Shown here: positions 44,364 through 56,389 of the stretch, piece after piece
Position numbering within the stretch: the first letter of the stretch is position 1
How the letters are laid out: every line of letters starts with the position of its first letter
NCBI GenBank assembly: GCA_030248195.1
Contig: JASAND010000579.1
Location: 1-64,000, forward strand
DNA length: 64,000 bases
From: Trissonchulus latispiculum
Lineage: Eukaryota > Nematoda > Enoplea > Enoplida > Ironidae
Direction of reading: 5' to 3'
Position numbers and translations under genes: made by a program
Notes under the pieces: model-generated
What the model saw: the letters and a program-made list of their open reading frames with translations, nothing else
Databases searched by the model: none
Told to the model about the DNA's origin: nothing

Positions 44364-45769
44364 TTAAGGGGGGGGCTACGAACGGGTTGGCACAACATCG
44401 TCGGAGAGAGCTACTTTCCCGCCCAACGTTAGCCAACATATCAAAGTAAAAAAGTTTAGGGTGGGCAACAATATATCTCATATACACCGTTTTTGGCAGG
44501 TCGCCAAAGTCGAAATTTTGGTGCGAAAAATGGGATTTTTCAAAAAGGGTTTTTCAGCTCTGGTGAATGAATGGTTTGACCGATTCTGTAACTTTCAGCT
44601 ATAAATGTTAACCGTTACTAGTGCTAAATATTAAAAGTATTCCGGCTTCCGAGCGTTGCTTCCTTCTTTAGTTACAACAGCTCAAAGTTTGAAATTTTGC
44701 AAAAAGTTGCGAGGTGACCGTGCGCCGTTTTCGATCTAATAAAATTGGCAGCCCCTAGCCTACCCCAGCTTTTTACCAGTTATTAGGCTCTAATAGGGGC
44801 ATACTGTCTGTGAGTTTCAAGGGCTTTGGTTTTCTGGTTAGTGTGCTAGCCAACTTTTCGTTAAGAAATAACCCTTATTTTTAGGCCTGAAAAGCTAGCT
44901 AAGCGCAGTCAAAATGGGGTCAAAAAATTTTTTGTCTCCGATTTTGCCGAAAAGGTGGTTATAGGGATTATTTGACCTGCTGAATCCGAATATGAAATCC
45001 GTTTTTTGATATGACGCTTCTTTCGTTCAGTATGTGCTTACAACTGTCTTAGAGCTTTTTGGAGCGATCGCCATCCATACTTCGAGAAATCAATCTAGCA
45101 TTTCTAAACATTGGAGCGAGGTTTAGTGACATAGCTTTCGGCACATCTTGGTGCACTCACTGGCCTGTAATGTTCAAAGTTTCAGCCGATTCTGCCACAG
45201 TACTTTGGAGTAATTGACTCACATCTTCGAAATGGCGCCAAATAACAGCGACAATATCGATAATATAATCCAGCACTGCGAACACAGGGATTAACGAAAT
45301 CACGTCATTTATACCAAAGTTAAGACAGATACTTGTAGTATTAATTGCCGCAAAGTTTGGTTCATTTGGTAAACCACAGCTCATTAGAAGTTAGTTAACC
45401 TCCACCCGTACAGACCTACAACACCCAATTTTTCGCATTTTGATCGTATCGCACAGAAAAATAGGCAATGGTCTAGAGATTATTTTAGGCGATATCAAAG
45501 CACTATATGTCAGAACTAATTCCTGAAAATTTGGGTACTGTGCCTTGCACATAGCAATCAGGGCGAGGCGAAGTTTGTGTACGTGTCATGTCGAGCTTTG
45601 GACCGATAACACCAACTTCCGATGGCTCCACAGGACGCTACGCTGCATGGCATTCTTTCAAACTTTAAACTATTTTACACTTAACCTAATACTATTATGT
45701 GGCAAAAGACTAGCTAGCTTTTCCAACATCGAACTTTTAGTGAAATTCGTAGCCCCCCCCCCCCCTTAA
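44364..45769 (-). mobile_element. TTAA-flanked TIR element C, copy 2
   Basis: TTAA at 44364-44367 and 45766-45769 bound GGGGGGGCTACGAA..TTCGTAGCCCCC ends. The body matches 33748-35150 base for base with scattered changes, in reverse orientation. Length 1406 versus 1403 bp. No ORF of the element appears intact. Confidence 0.85.
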
Positions 45770-45874
45770 GTCATAACAATAAGAAAAAATGAAAATCAAA
45801 ACGCATAGTCTGCAAACCTTATTTTGCTTAGACTTTCGTAATCACCCGGATTTGTGAACGGTTTACATTCACCA

Positions 45875-45985
45875 CTCAGAATCACTTTACTCAGAATCGC
45901 ACTACTCTGAATCGCTTTACTCAGAATCAGTCTACTCAGAATGCATTCCACTCAGAATCACTTTACTCAGAATTTATTTACCTTT
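45875..45985. repeat. Minisatellite of CTCAGAATC type
   Basis: ACTCAGAATCACTTT-like units of about 17-18 bp occur six times with small changes. Confidence 0.85.
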
Positions 45986-46293
45986 GGCAATAGCACCTAC
46001 CTAGCCTACTGATGGTGCATGCTTTGTGTAGTTATAAATATTTCTGTACATACTTGCTGATAAATCAGTGGTCAGCAAACCACGAAATTTAAAATTGTGA
46101 AACCTTTATATTACTTTGAGTAGGGAAGTGAATTGCAAAACTTCAAAATTGTTAAATTAAAAAATTCATTTTAAAGATTTAAAGTTAAAAATTGTAAAAC
46201 TAAAGACAAAGTAAGGTTGCCTTGTTGCCATTTTTTAAAGTAATGACATTACTGTTACAAAAACATTTATTTATTATATATATACTTTAATTA

Positions 46294-46296
<3 letters not shown>

Positions 46297-46334
<38 letters not shown>
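46297..46334. repeat. (TTA)n microsatellite
   Basis: About 12 perfect TTA units. Confidence 0.95.
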
Positions 46335-46479
46335 TCGGAATAATAATTGTTGCTAAATTTCGGAATTTGTAACAGGTGTTAAACTTTTTAACACTAATTC
46401 TTATACCTTTGATTTGAATGCTAGATCTTTACGTAAGTTTGTATTCCACACGTTTTAAACAACTTGTTCGATTTTTTGC

Positions 46480-47125
46480 ACTTGACATTACACTAAAGTG
46501 CACTCAATGCATCTACTTCCGTAGACGCACGCACACTAGAATTTAGGCAGAAATCTTTCTGGACTTTCGCTGAATCTGAAAGGCATCTACTTCCGTAGAC
46601 GCACACTACATCACTGATAATTCTATTTAACTCTGAATTTTAAAATTATTTTAAAATTATTTCAAAATTTTCAATTATTCAAAAATTTGGTATTATAGTT
46701 TTACAAAATAATTTTCTCGTCCTCGATAAAGTTCCTCTTATTTTTCAAAAATTTGCATTCACTACACTATACATTCATTTTTAAAGCTACTTAATATTTT
46801 AAAATTATATTACAATTTTATAACGCATATGATATGTATAATTGATTGATAATTTGATAATTTTATCTCATAGCTGATATTTTAGTTTTTATAAACAATA
46901 GCATTTTTATATCATGATATTATTTTGTATATAAAGAACTGTAATTTTATTCTAAGTAAGTAATTTGAACATTCAGGGTTAAATAGGATTATCAGTGATG
47001 CAGTGTGCTTCTACGGAAGTAGATGCCTTTCAGATTCAGCGAAAGTCCAGAAAGATTTTTGCCTAAATTCTAGTGTGCGTCTACGGAAGTAGATGCATTG
47101 AGTGCACTTTAGTTTAGTGTCAAGT
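46480..47125. mobile_element. Fold-back element with about 140-bp arms
   Basis: The left arm 46480-46620 and right arm 46989-47125 are inverted copies with few differences, separated by about 370 bp of AT-rich DNA. Each arm carries CATCTACTTCCGTAGACGCA or its inverse twice, and ATCAGTGAT lies at the inner edge. Such long arms would form a strong cruciform. No coding capacity. Confidence 0.85.
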
Positions 47126-47184
47126 GTGCGTATATATACTGAAGAAGAATCACCGAATAATTATTGAAGTATATATTCGGGTGG

Positions 47185-47353
47185 TAAAAAATTGGCGGAA
47201 ATTTTTAAAACATATGCTTTAAACAGCAAGAAACTTCTCCAACTAAAAATACCCAGCTCCAGACCGGGTCAGAGCTCCTGACCCGGTGACCCGGTCCATA
47301 TATGTAGTGACCCGAACTGATCCAGTGACCCGGCGATCCGGTCTCATCTCTGT
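47185..47353. repeat. Single end of a GACCCGG-word hAT-like element
   Basis: ACCCGGTGACCCGG and similar words end in CCGGTCTCATCTCTG, the inverse of a CAGAGATGAGACCGG hAT-type end. It matches the left part of 59671-60802 in reverse. No opposite end is seen. Confidence 0.65.
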
Positions 47354-48109
47354 TATTTACCTATTAACAGAGCATATTTTGTTTTCAATTCAGTTACTGG
47401 GCGAGTCTACATATTAAGAGGGAAAGTGATCACCTCTATGGCATACGCGTCAAAGACAATGGAAATAAATTGAGGGTCCCCCGGTCCTGCTCGTTCCAGT
47501 GCTTGTTTTCCTCATTTTAGGTCCTTCTTCCCAGATATGAGTCGTTTGAGACGAAGTGTTAAAGACGTTCTGTGGTGAAGAAAATGAAGTTTATTTAAAC
47601 TAAATTGATTTCAATTCAATCCAAACAATTTTCTCTTTCTCTCTTTTCTCATTCTGTTTATTAATGTTGCTGAATTGAGCAATTGGTTCCTAAAAACAAT
47701 CAAGACTTTAGGCAATATGGTTTTCAACTTTTCCAGAAAATATATCACCCTCTCAGGAGGAGTTTAAAGGGTTCAACTGGGACTCACAGATGGTCATTTT
47801 CAAGTTAAAAATTTTATTTTAGTCAATTTCATGAAAATGGTGTCACGAATAAACAGAATTCTTTAAAAGACAGGCATCCTTCCATTTCTGGTGAGGGTTT
47901 ACGTCAGATCTTCTTTTCACTTTTCAGCTGAATATTTCTGACGGTGAGTGAAACTTTTATGCCTAATACCATGTGTAATGTGTATCGTGTGTGCAATGCA
48001 CAATGCAACAACAAAATATTCTCAGTAATGATACATTCGATGCGCATTCGAGACATTGATCAGACAACAATCAACATTTGTATAGGTATGTCACCGTGAA
48101 ATTATATAG

Positions 48110-48330
48110 AACGGAATTATGTATAATTACGCTTTATTTCAGGAATTATACATATTTCCTTTGTAAAATGAATTGTGTATAAGCCTTGTTATCATCACCA
48201 AATTATACCTTTTTAAGTTTAATTTTAGGAATTATAAATAATTCCTGAATATTTTCAGGAATTTTGTATAATTCCTGAACCTTTCAGGAATGTTGTAGAA
48301 TTCAGGACTCTTTTAGGAAACCTGAAATTT
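48110..48330. repeat. Array of TTCAGGAATT words
   Basis: TCAGGAATT and its inverse AATTCCTGA recur, often around TATA, including the palindrome-like AGGAATTTTGTATAATTCCT. Spacing is irregular. It may be a word-based element; no clear ends. Confidence 0.5.
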
Positions 48331-48512
48331 TGTACTAGTTTGCCTTTCCCTGTACAAGAACTAATACTGATTTTGTAAATCTAGTTCTAAATTTGTTATC
48401 GTATTACATAGTAATCTCAGAGTCTTTTGATATCATTTCCATAAGTGATTTTTTAGTTTCTATTAGAAGTTTTCGATGAGTGAAGGAAATTAATATTACT
48501 AGTAAGAATTCT

Positions 48513-48958
48513 AGGGTCTTATCTCGATTATCCCCCACCACTCAAAATCCTTAAAAGTTGACCAAATGAGCTAAAATTTGGTGTGGGTATGTTGTCGACT
48601 ACGCTGAGTTCAAATATCGCAAAATTTAAAGATTTAAGATTTAAGATTTAGATGCAAGATTATACTGAGCTAACGAAAAGCTGAATCGGAAAACGGACTT
48701 CAGATTCGTGTTCTACATTACGACCCCGAAAACCCCCTATATATATCTTTTCAGCAAAATCGAAGACAAAAAATTTTTCGGTTTTCCTTGGTCCCCCCTT
48801 AGAAATCGAAGAAAATCGAATTTCGCGAAATCGAAAAATTTTGCGATATTTGAACTCAGCGTGGTCGAAAACATATATACCCACATCAAATTTTAGCTCA
48901 TTTGGTAAAGTTTTAAGGATTTTGAGTGGTGGGGTGGGGGGTAATCGAGATAAAACCC
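48513..48958. mobile_element. Fold-back MITE E1 with 7-bp target duplication
   Basis: GAATTCT at 48506-48512 and 48959-48965 flanks AGGGTCTTATCTCGATTA on the left and TAATCGAGATAAAACCC on the right. The arms stay inverted for about 120 bp (for example TGAGTTCAAATATCGCAAAA and its inverse). No ORF. Related pieces lie at 56857, 60811 and 63954. Confidence 0.85.
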
Positions 48959-49616
48959 GAATTCTACCCAATTATTAAATATTTTAATTTAAATAGGTTA
49001 TAGTCCCTGAACTTTTTGGGGAAGTTGTCCAAGCTTTCATGAACATACTCTTGTACAGTTTGTTACAGTTACAGTTTGTTAGAATTTTGAAACCCAGAAT
49101 ATCTAGGCTTCATTGTCCGTGTACGAAGGGGACATTTGATTTTCAAATGCAGATAAGCTACAAAAATAAAACTATTATCTTGATTTTTGCACTTATTTTT
49201 GCAGAAAAATCAATTACATAGCTATTCAGCACTTGATTTTCTATGCGCATCAATAATATGCAACATGCATTAAACGCAGTTATCTGAAAGTATGTCTGAT
49301 ATATTATTAGGCAGGTAACGATAATTACCAGCCCGGTTACTGAACTCATTAACTCTAAACTTGCGAACTCGAACTGAGTATTGTCTTGTTGCCATTCATT
49401 CATATTCTATTCTATCGGTACCGGCTACCTTGAATTACAACTGAATAGCGACTGAGCAAAAAGTGTGGACACCAGAGGCTTGCAATTTCCGTCTAATTGT
49501 GGTGAATTACATTCGAATATGATTCCTTGGAAGAATAAAATTGATTTCGACTTTTTACACTACCATCTAATATTCTTAAATTTTTTTTCCATTGACCTTG
49601 AATGACCTTGATCTAA

Positions 49617-49800
49617 GGGCCGTATTCACCGAGCTCTGGTAACCTACCAGTGGTAGCTTTTAAAGGTTACCAGTGGTTAAACCAATTGGTTGCTTACAGA
49701 GACTCATTTCACAAAGCGTTTCTAACAAGTGGTAGCATACCACTTGTAGCTTACAGAGAGTTATTTTGCTAACCAGCCTTGGGCGTGGTTTGCAGTGTAC
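49617..49800. repeat. One-ended GGGCCGTATTCACC fragment
   Basis: GGGCCGTATTCACCGAGCTC resembles the end of a TIR element, followed by GGTAACC and AAGTGGTAGC..CCACTTGTAGC inverted phrases. The other end was not found. Confidence 0.35.
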
Positions 49801-50960
49801 ATTTTGGATGTAAATAACAGTATTGTTAATTTTCGCTAGAAAGAACCAAAAATGCTTTCGCTGCAGTAGCACTTATGTTTATTTATACCTAAGTTTTATG
49901 TTTTATATTTCTTATATTTCAAGCAAAAATTATAATATCATACAAACTTTCTTTTCGAAGTAAGATCCTTAATTTGTCAAATGATATTTGAAGGCTTTTC
50001 GACAAAACGGCATTTACTATTAACAAAGTAGCGAAATTTGCTTAAAAATTAGACATTATGGCACATATGATTGGCTTAATGGACTATACGCGAACAGTCT
50101 AGTAGTAGACTCTCGAAGAGTCTCTGTGCACATTAACTTGACATTGACCGAACTAGTCCATTTGACAAATTCGATGCTATCAAAATATTTTCGAGAAGTA
50201 CCAATTTTTTGATTAGTACATTATCTGATTGAAAAGCAATGATTTATCGGCCATGAAGAACTTATTCCTCTCGAACAGAAAGAGAAAATGCTAAACCATG
50301 AAAAATAGCCCTCGGCAATCGTCCCAAAGTGCGTGCGTAAAGCATATTAATGTTGTCGAAATCTTGCAATATTTGATTTTTCGAAAAATGGTAATTTTTG
50401 GTCCTCGAAATCAATTTTCACTGTGTTCCCTAAAACTGTAAGGAATTGAAGAATACTGTCAAGAGAAAGTTGTAAGTCTTGATTAGAAAATTCGCATGAC
50501 TTAAGTTTGTCCGTGCAGAGTGGCCACAATGCAAGTTATAGTGGATTAAAGCTACTTTTTCCAAAACTCACATTTTAACGAGGCCACTTTTCTAAAATGT
50601 TTTCTAGGCTAAACAATACCTAGATCTGTAGCTTTAACTGTCCTTGTATGAGTGTGTCTACCAAAACTAGGAGCAGTCTACCCCCAGTAGGAGTCACTCC
50701 TATATATTCATAATTCAATCTTCATAACCCAACTGACAGAATGATTGAAAGTAATACAAATAGTAAAACTACCAACAAGAAAATTTTAAAATTTGCAGGA
50801 AATATAATTTAATCAAACTTAATTAATCGTCAATAATTAAACTAGCGAAGTAGCGAGAATGGGTTGCCGCTGCTTTTTCCCTTAGGGACACGGGTTTTTT
50901 CAGAAGAATGCAACAGTATTTTGGTCGCAACTTTCGCTACACGCACTTCCCGAAAATGCC

Positions 50961-51370
50961 GCAAGCAGAAAAGTTGTTCAGCTCGACGAGTTCTTTCATT
51001 TGAGTACCATGTCGACCACTGAAGGAATTTTTAAAAATCCGGATTTTCGTGGTGAATTCCCGGATTTTCAGTTTTTCGGCCATAACTTTCGCTAGGCACA
51101 TTTCCGGAAAATGTCGCAAGAAGGAAAGTTGTTCAGCTCGACGAGCTCTTTCATTTGAGCCCCATATCAACCACTTTCGGAGAAATTTTTCAAAATCCGG
51201 ATTTTCGTGGTGAATTCCCGGATTTTCAGTTTTTCGGCCATAACTTTCGCTAGGCACATTTCCGGAAAATGTCGCAAGAAGGAAAGTTGTTCAGCTCGAC
51301 GAGTTCTTTCATTTGAGCCCCATATCGACCACTTTCGGAAAAAGTTTTCAAAATCCGGAATTTTCTGAGT
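50961..51370. repeat. Tandem array of about 155-158-bp units
   Basis: GCAAG marks unit starts at 50961, 51116 and 51274; each contains AAAGTTGTTCAGCTCGACGA, CTTTCATTTGAG and GATTTTCGTGGTGAATTCC. The third unit is partial. The core resembles the 142/147-bp array in ST13 intron 3. Confidence 0.9.
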
Positions 51371-51799
51371 CCAATATCTCCAAATCCGTAAATGTTCCGG
51401 AAATTTCGGTTTCAGTTTCGAAATCAGCGTTGTCGACTTACCCTATGACCAACTTTTAAGCAAAATCGGAGACAACAAATTTTTACGTTTCCCTTGGTTC
51501 CCCCCTTACCATTCTAAAAAAATCCGGGAGCTGCCATTCCCGGAATCCGTGAGATATCGGACTGCCCGCGCTTCAGTCAACACTTCACCCCACCCCCAAC
51601 CCCCACCGCAAATTTCAGCCAAATCGGTCAACCTTAGCAAAAGTTAGAGGGGGGACAGGGGTGGTCCACCAGATGATGAATAATAAAAACGGACATACCC
51701 AGATGAAAGAGTTGCCTTTTTGTGAAAAAGCGGCAACCCAAGTCACATTTTTTTCAAAATTTACAAGCATAGAACCAAATTCACATGAAGTTGTGAAAG

Positions 51800-51932
51800 T
51801 GTAGACGTTTTGAACGTGTGACACAATTTTGAAAAAATAGACGTTTTGTCAATAGACGATTTGTCGTTAGACGTTTCGTCGGTAGACGTTATGAACGTTA
51901 GACATTTTGAATTTAGACGTTTTGATAGGGAA
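51800..51932. repeat. Solo arm of the TAGACGTTTTG element
   Basis: TAGACGTTTTGAACGTGTGA then repeated TAGACGTTTYGTC words end in TTTTGATAGGGAA. It matches the right arm of 55085-55860 in the same orientation. No left arm is found nearby. Confidence 0.75.
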
Positions 51933-51949
51933 GCAGGATTACGGTTGCT

Positions 51950-52160
51950 AAGTCGCCAATCAAATACATTTCAGTTCAATCGCATAACACACGCTTAACA
52001 ACGCTAAGTGGGACCTCCCCCATGAGATCTCGGGGGGTCCAGTCCACGTATACACATAAATTTGACATGAGGTAAGGGACTTAGCCAATCAGATGCGTTT
52101 TTAGTTCAAACGCATATAAACACATGCTGAACAATGTGGGACCTCCCGAGTTTTCGGCCT
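51950..52160. repeat. Two-copy repeat around GTGGGACCTCCC
   Basis: GCCAATCA, CAGTTCAATCGCATAA and AGTGGGACCTCCC at 51957-52018 recur as GCCAATCA, TAGTTCAAACGCATA and TGTGGGACCTCCC at 52084-52148. Confidence 0.6.
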
Positions 52161-52229
52161 TAATGTGCCGAGCATCTCGCAGACCATTTCCATTAGGAAG
52201 GGCTAAGCTTCCCACTCTTGCTATTATAT

Positions 52230-52267
52230 ACTTTTGATATATATATATATATATTTATTTATTTATA

Positions 52268-52316
<49 letters not shown>
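52230..52316. repeat. (AT)n microsatellite
   Basis: Long near-perfect AT dinucleotide run with a short TATTTATT interruption. Confidence 0.95.
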
Positions 52317-53524
52317 CTAATCTAACAGTTCTGAACTAAAACACCTTCACTACGGAGAGCAACACTTGACAACCCTGATGTAGTGCCTTTACAGTGTTTG
52401 TTCCCTCAACAAAGAAATAAATAAACACCTTCTGAACTGAGAATGTTTTAAGCTTCGGAAATTTTTGAAGTTAGAATGATAATATTATATTACGCTGGTG
52501 CCTTGTTTTATGTACAGGGTCGGGGACCGGTGCCGGGCCGGGGCTGTTTTATTCGTCCCAAAATTCATCTACTATGTGCTATGTGCACAGTGTCCACTCA
52601 TGAAATAAAGGGGTTGCGGTAAATTGCATCTGCTTCGGAATGTGCACCACACCTTACACGAAGCTTTATTCCATACTGTGTCAATTTATCACATGTGTTG
52701 AACAGAAGCATTTTAGAGCAACATCTACAATTGTGTAAGAGTTACACTCACATTTCTTTCCACAACTTTTTATAGAATGCATATTTGTGATATATAGTGG
52801 TTATCGATTAGTGCAGGAACATAGACGTCTTTTTGATGACAGGAATCCTTCTGAATAACACATTGACGGTTAAAGCTTTTGAAGTATCATATTATTATGG
52901 AATGCATTTCTGTTCAAAATGTACTAATGTTGATATTAAATGTATTTATTGGATCATTTTAGATTCGAAAAGAACCGGATTTCTTTCCATAAAAATTTTT
53001 GTAATAATGATGAATCTAAAGTGATATAATTAATACGGATTATTGAACAGGGAACCCATAAATGTCATTTATATAATAACTTGCCGCCGCCTCTTTCTGA
53101 CTGGGATACTGTAACGTTTACAATGATCGTTGCAAATATCTGAGTAGTACATACAACAGTTTGTATCAAGTTTTCATATACTTTTTATTAAAAGTCTACT
53201 GCATACAATGTTGTCGGAGAGAGTTTTTGATAAAACATATATTATGATTAAGAAAAATATCTATCTTTTGAAGTGTGCCGAAGGACATTATCGCAAATAT
53301 AAACGGTTCTCTAATCGGGATATTAGAATAGACTGACGGCTCACTCTTTCCTCTATTGCTTCTATTGCTGTTGCAATTGCCTTTTTTCATTCTTTCCTTA
53401 AGAAATAATTTTCATGATCTTTCAAGAAAATAGGTTTATTTTGAATGGTATATAATTGATAATGGCTTTGATTTCATAAATTGTGCCATTATAGAATATT
53501 TCAGTATATTTCAAAGTTTTTGAT

Positions 53525-53557
53525 TGTTGTTGTTGTTGCTGTTGTTGCTGTTGTTGT
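53525..53557. repeat. (TTG)n microsatellite
   Basis: About ten TTG units with two CTG variants. Confidence 0.9.
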
Positions 53558-54284
53558 GTTCCTGCCAAGGCAAAAGCCTATTATCATAATTTCAAGTGAG
53601 TTGTAGAAATGAGTGGTGGTGACACAATTAAACTGCGATACCGTAGTCCCAGTAATTCAGTCTTGCTTAATTCGCAAATACATCACAAGTGAACAAGCGG
53701 AGGAAGGAAATCTGTCGGCGAAGTCGTCCACAGTTTGACTGCACCTTTAAAAATTGTCAAAAAATAATTTTTCAAGCTCTGCTGTTTTTGCTGAAAACTG
53801 TTCAACAACGTTGTTTTTGCTAAAAATTTGGAATTGGATCAAAAGACCGCCTTCTGTTGAGCGACAAGCTTTCAACAACAAAATCGGAGACGACAAAATT
53901 TTTATTCCGTATTCCGCTGGAACTGAATGGAATCCCCCTGTTTAGTTGTATTTTGGCAAGAAAAGCTGTTATTCCCCATACACATAGCAATCAAAGCAGC
54001 CCTCTAAGTTTTCAGAAATCTAACTAAATCTGAAGTACGAACTGTTCTAACACCGCAACCATTTATCGATTACCCTATTTCACGAATTATTGTAAAATCA
54101 TTTATAGCTAATCCAGTAATACATAACTATACAATGCCAAAATGCATTAAAATCGCAGTTAGTAGCGGATTAAGCTTGGTTCACATTGATGTCTTATCTC
54201 TGTTACTTGATGTCTTTCTGTAGTGATAAGGAAATCATTCACACTGCTGTAGAGTTGTCCTATATGAATTGTGTCTTACGCCAT

Positions 54285-55075
54285 ATTTCCTTTAAGATTA
54301 AACGGATTAGATTAAAATTAATCCGCATTAAAGAAACTGCACCTGGGGCCCGTTGCATAAAGGGTATTACTAATAAATTATTAGTTTTTAGTTGATTCGT
54401 GTAGCAGTTTGATTATAAATAGCTAAAGTTGTGGAAGAACCTGAGGGATATATCGTTTTGTAGCTTTTGGGATGCACTAACGTACTATATACTCTAAATT
54501 GGTGTAAAATTAAAATTTGAACTAAGTCAAAGTAATAACCTTCAAAAATCGGGATTTCTCTTATATTTGTGATCAAAACTATTGAGTTTAAGAAAATTAT
54601 AGAAACTTTTAGCCATTTTTTAATTTCACTTCATTATCTACAAAATAATCCAAAAACACCAAACATTGTTGGCCAAATTAATAGCTTTCTTCATTAATAC
54701 TGCTGCACTAATCAACTAATCACTAATAATTTATTAGTAATATCTTTTATGCAACGGGCCCCCGGGGTTAAACGGATTAAATCTTAATCCAAGCCAGCTA
54801 AAAGAGTTAAACGGATTAAATTTAATTTTTCTTTAATGCACCGAGGATAAAAAATCAGCCGTTTAATTTTAATTCGACCTGTTTAATCGCTGTTTATTTA
54901 AAGATTAATTTTAATTAGTTTAATCCGCCTGCCGCGTTGTCAGTTAGATTTTAATCTCGTTACAGTTTTTAATACGCGGATTAAAAGTTGGCGGATTAAA
55001 ATTTTTAATCGCCGTTTTAATGACGGATTAAATGGAGTAAAAACGGTCTGACTAAGCGAGTTAATTCCGTTTAAT
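54285..55075. repeat. Array of CGGATTAAA / TTTAATCCG words, interrupted by a MITE
   Basis: CGGATTAAA or its inverse occurs about a dozen times on either side of the MITE at 54346-54761, with shorter ATTAAA forms between. It looks like an element whose body consists mostly of one word. Ends could not be fixed. A short relative lies in ST13 intron 8. Confidence 0.5.
54346..54761. mobile_element. MITE with 52-bp GGGCCCGTTGCATAAA inverted ends
   Basis: The first and last 52 bases are inverted copies with few changes, starting GGGCCCGTTGCATAAA and reaching TAGTTGATT. Length 416 bp, no ORF. GGGCC..GCATAAA ends are reminiscent of PIF/Harbinger or ISL2EU MITEs; the target duplication is not readable because the flanks are G/C runs. 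Confidence 0.85.
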
Positions 55076-55084
55076 CCAGCATTA

Positions 55085-55860
55085 CGGTGTCCGTTCAAAA
55101 CGTCTAAAGTCAAAACGTCTAACGTTCATAAAGTCTACCGACGAAACGTCCAACGACGAAACGTCTATTGACAAAACGTCTAATTTTTCTAAAATTGTGT
55201 CACACGTTCAAAACGTCTAAAACCATTTTTAAAGAAAGCAAATCAGTTTTAATGTTATTTTGAAGTAAATGTATTCTAACATCACATTAAATTATACTCT
55301 ACGTCTACATAGTTTATTGTTTCATTTTAAATTGTGTTTAGTTTTCAAATATTTCTGAAAAGCCAGGATGTGAAAATTACTTGAAACATTTATAAAATTT
55401 ACAATTTACAATTTACATTACACTTTTCAATTCTAGAAATTTTAGAACTTATGCTTAAAATTATAAGTAATCAGCTCAGCTAGTGAAATCTATTGCACCA
55501 TCTTTCTGATTACAGTCAATAATCAGTATTCAGTAAATATTCAGTGAATAGGCAATGACTAGTTGAATACTGAAGCTAGTGCAGAAAATAAGAAGCATAT
55601 TTGGCACAATACCAGTACTTCAAATTCAAGATTTGGCAAGACCGTGCCACCCATACCCAAAGCGGCCTTTAGGAAAACTGACCCAGACCCATACAAAATA
55701 AGTAAAAATAATCACCAAAAGTTGGGAAAGCTTAGACGTTTTGAACGTATGACACAATTTTATAAAAATTATTCGTCAGTAGACGTTTCGTCGTTAGACG
55801 TTTCGTCCGTAGACGTTATGAACGTTAGACGTTTTGACTTTAGACGTTTTGATAGGGAAC
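55085..55860. mobile_element. TIR element with TAGACGTTTYGTC word arms and 9-bp duplication
   Basis: CCAGCATTA occurs exactly at 55076-55084 and 55861-55869. The arms (55090-55222 and 55728-55860) are inverted, each made of about eight to nine 12-15-bp words built on AGACGTTTYGTC or AGACGTTTTGAAC. The middle of about 500 bp is AT-rich and non-coding. Confidence 0.85.
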
Positions 55861-56389
55861 CCAGCATTAAGAAAACAGGTAATTAAACTATTAATGGCCG
55901 ATTTTTCGTCCGTTTATTCCGAACATTTTAGCCTTCAAAGAAATAGGGCCTTAGGCAGTAAATTTGGTTCTCTTAGCCAATCAGATTAACAAAGGACTGG
56001 CGGCATTCAAGACACAAGGTAAAATTGCGATTGACTCATGTTCGTCTTGGACAAAAGGACAACAGCATAAAACAAAACACCAGTATTGTCTAGGCAAAGG
56101 AATTTATGCTAAACTTTCATTTTAGAAAGTCAACTAATTCTACGTGTAAAAGAATTGAGTCTGAGACGGATTACGCTTTATTTTAATCTACGTACAACGC
56201 CCTCTATCACCAGGTCAGGTAACGGCATTGCGGCCACGACTTACAGCCAAGGCAGGATTCGTTTCGTTTGAATAGAGCACACAAACAGGTAAACAGTGCT
56301 CAAAATTTTTCAAACTTTCATTGCGAAAATGCGAAAAGCCATGGAAACTGCATTTTATGATTTTGCTGATCTTACCAATTTGACCGGTT

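Noticed and set aside
43910..44398. Cys/Val/Tyr-rich minus-strand frames resembling membrane segments.
   Set aside because: Products of the ACAACAAAAATACTGTAC array; no signal, family match or start context.
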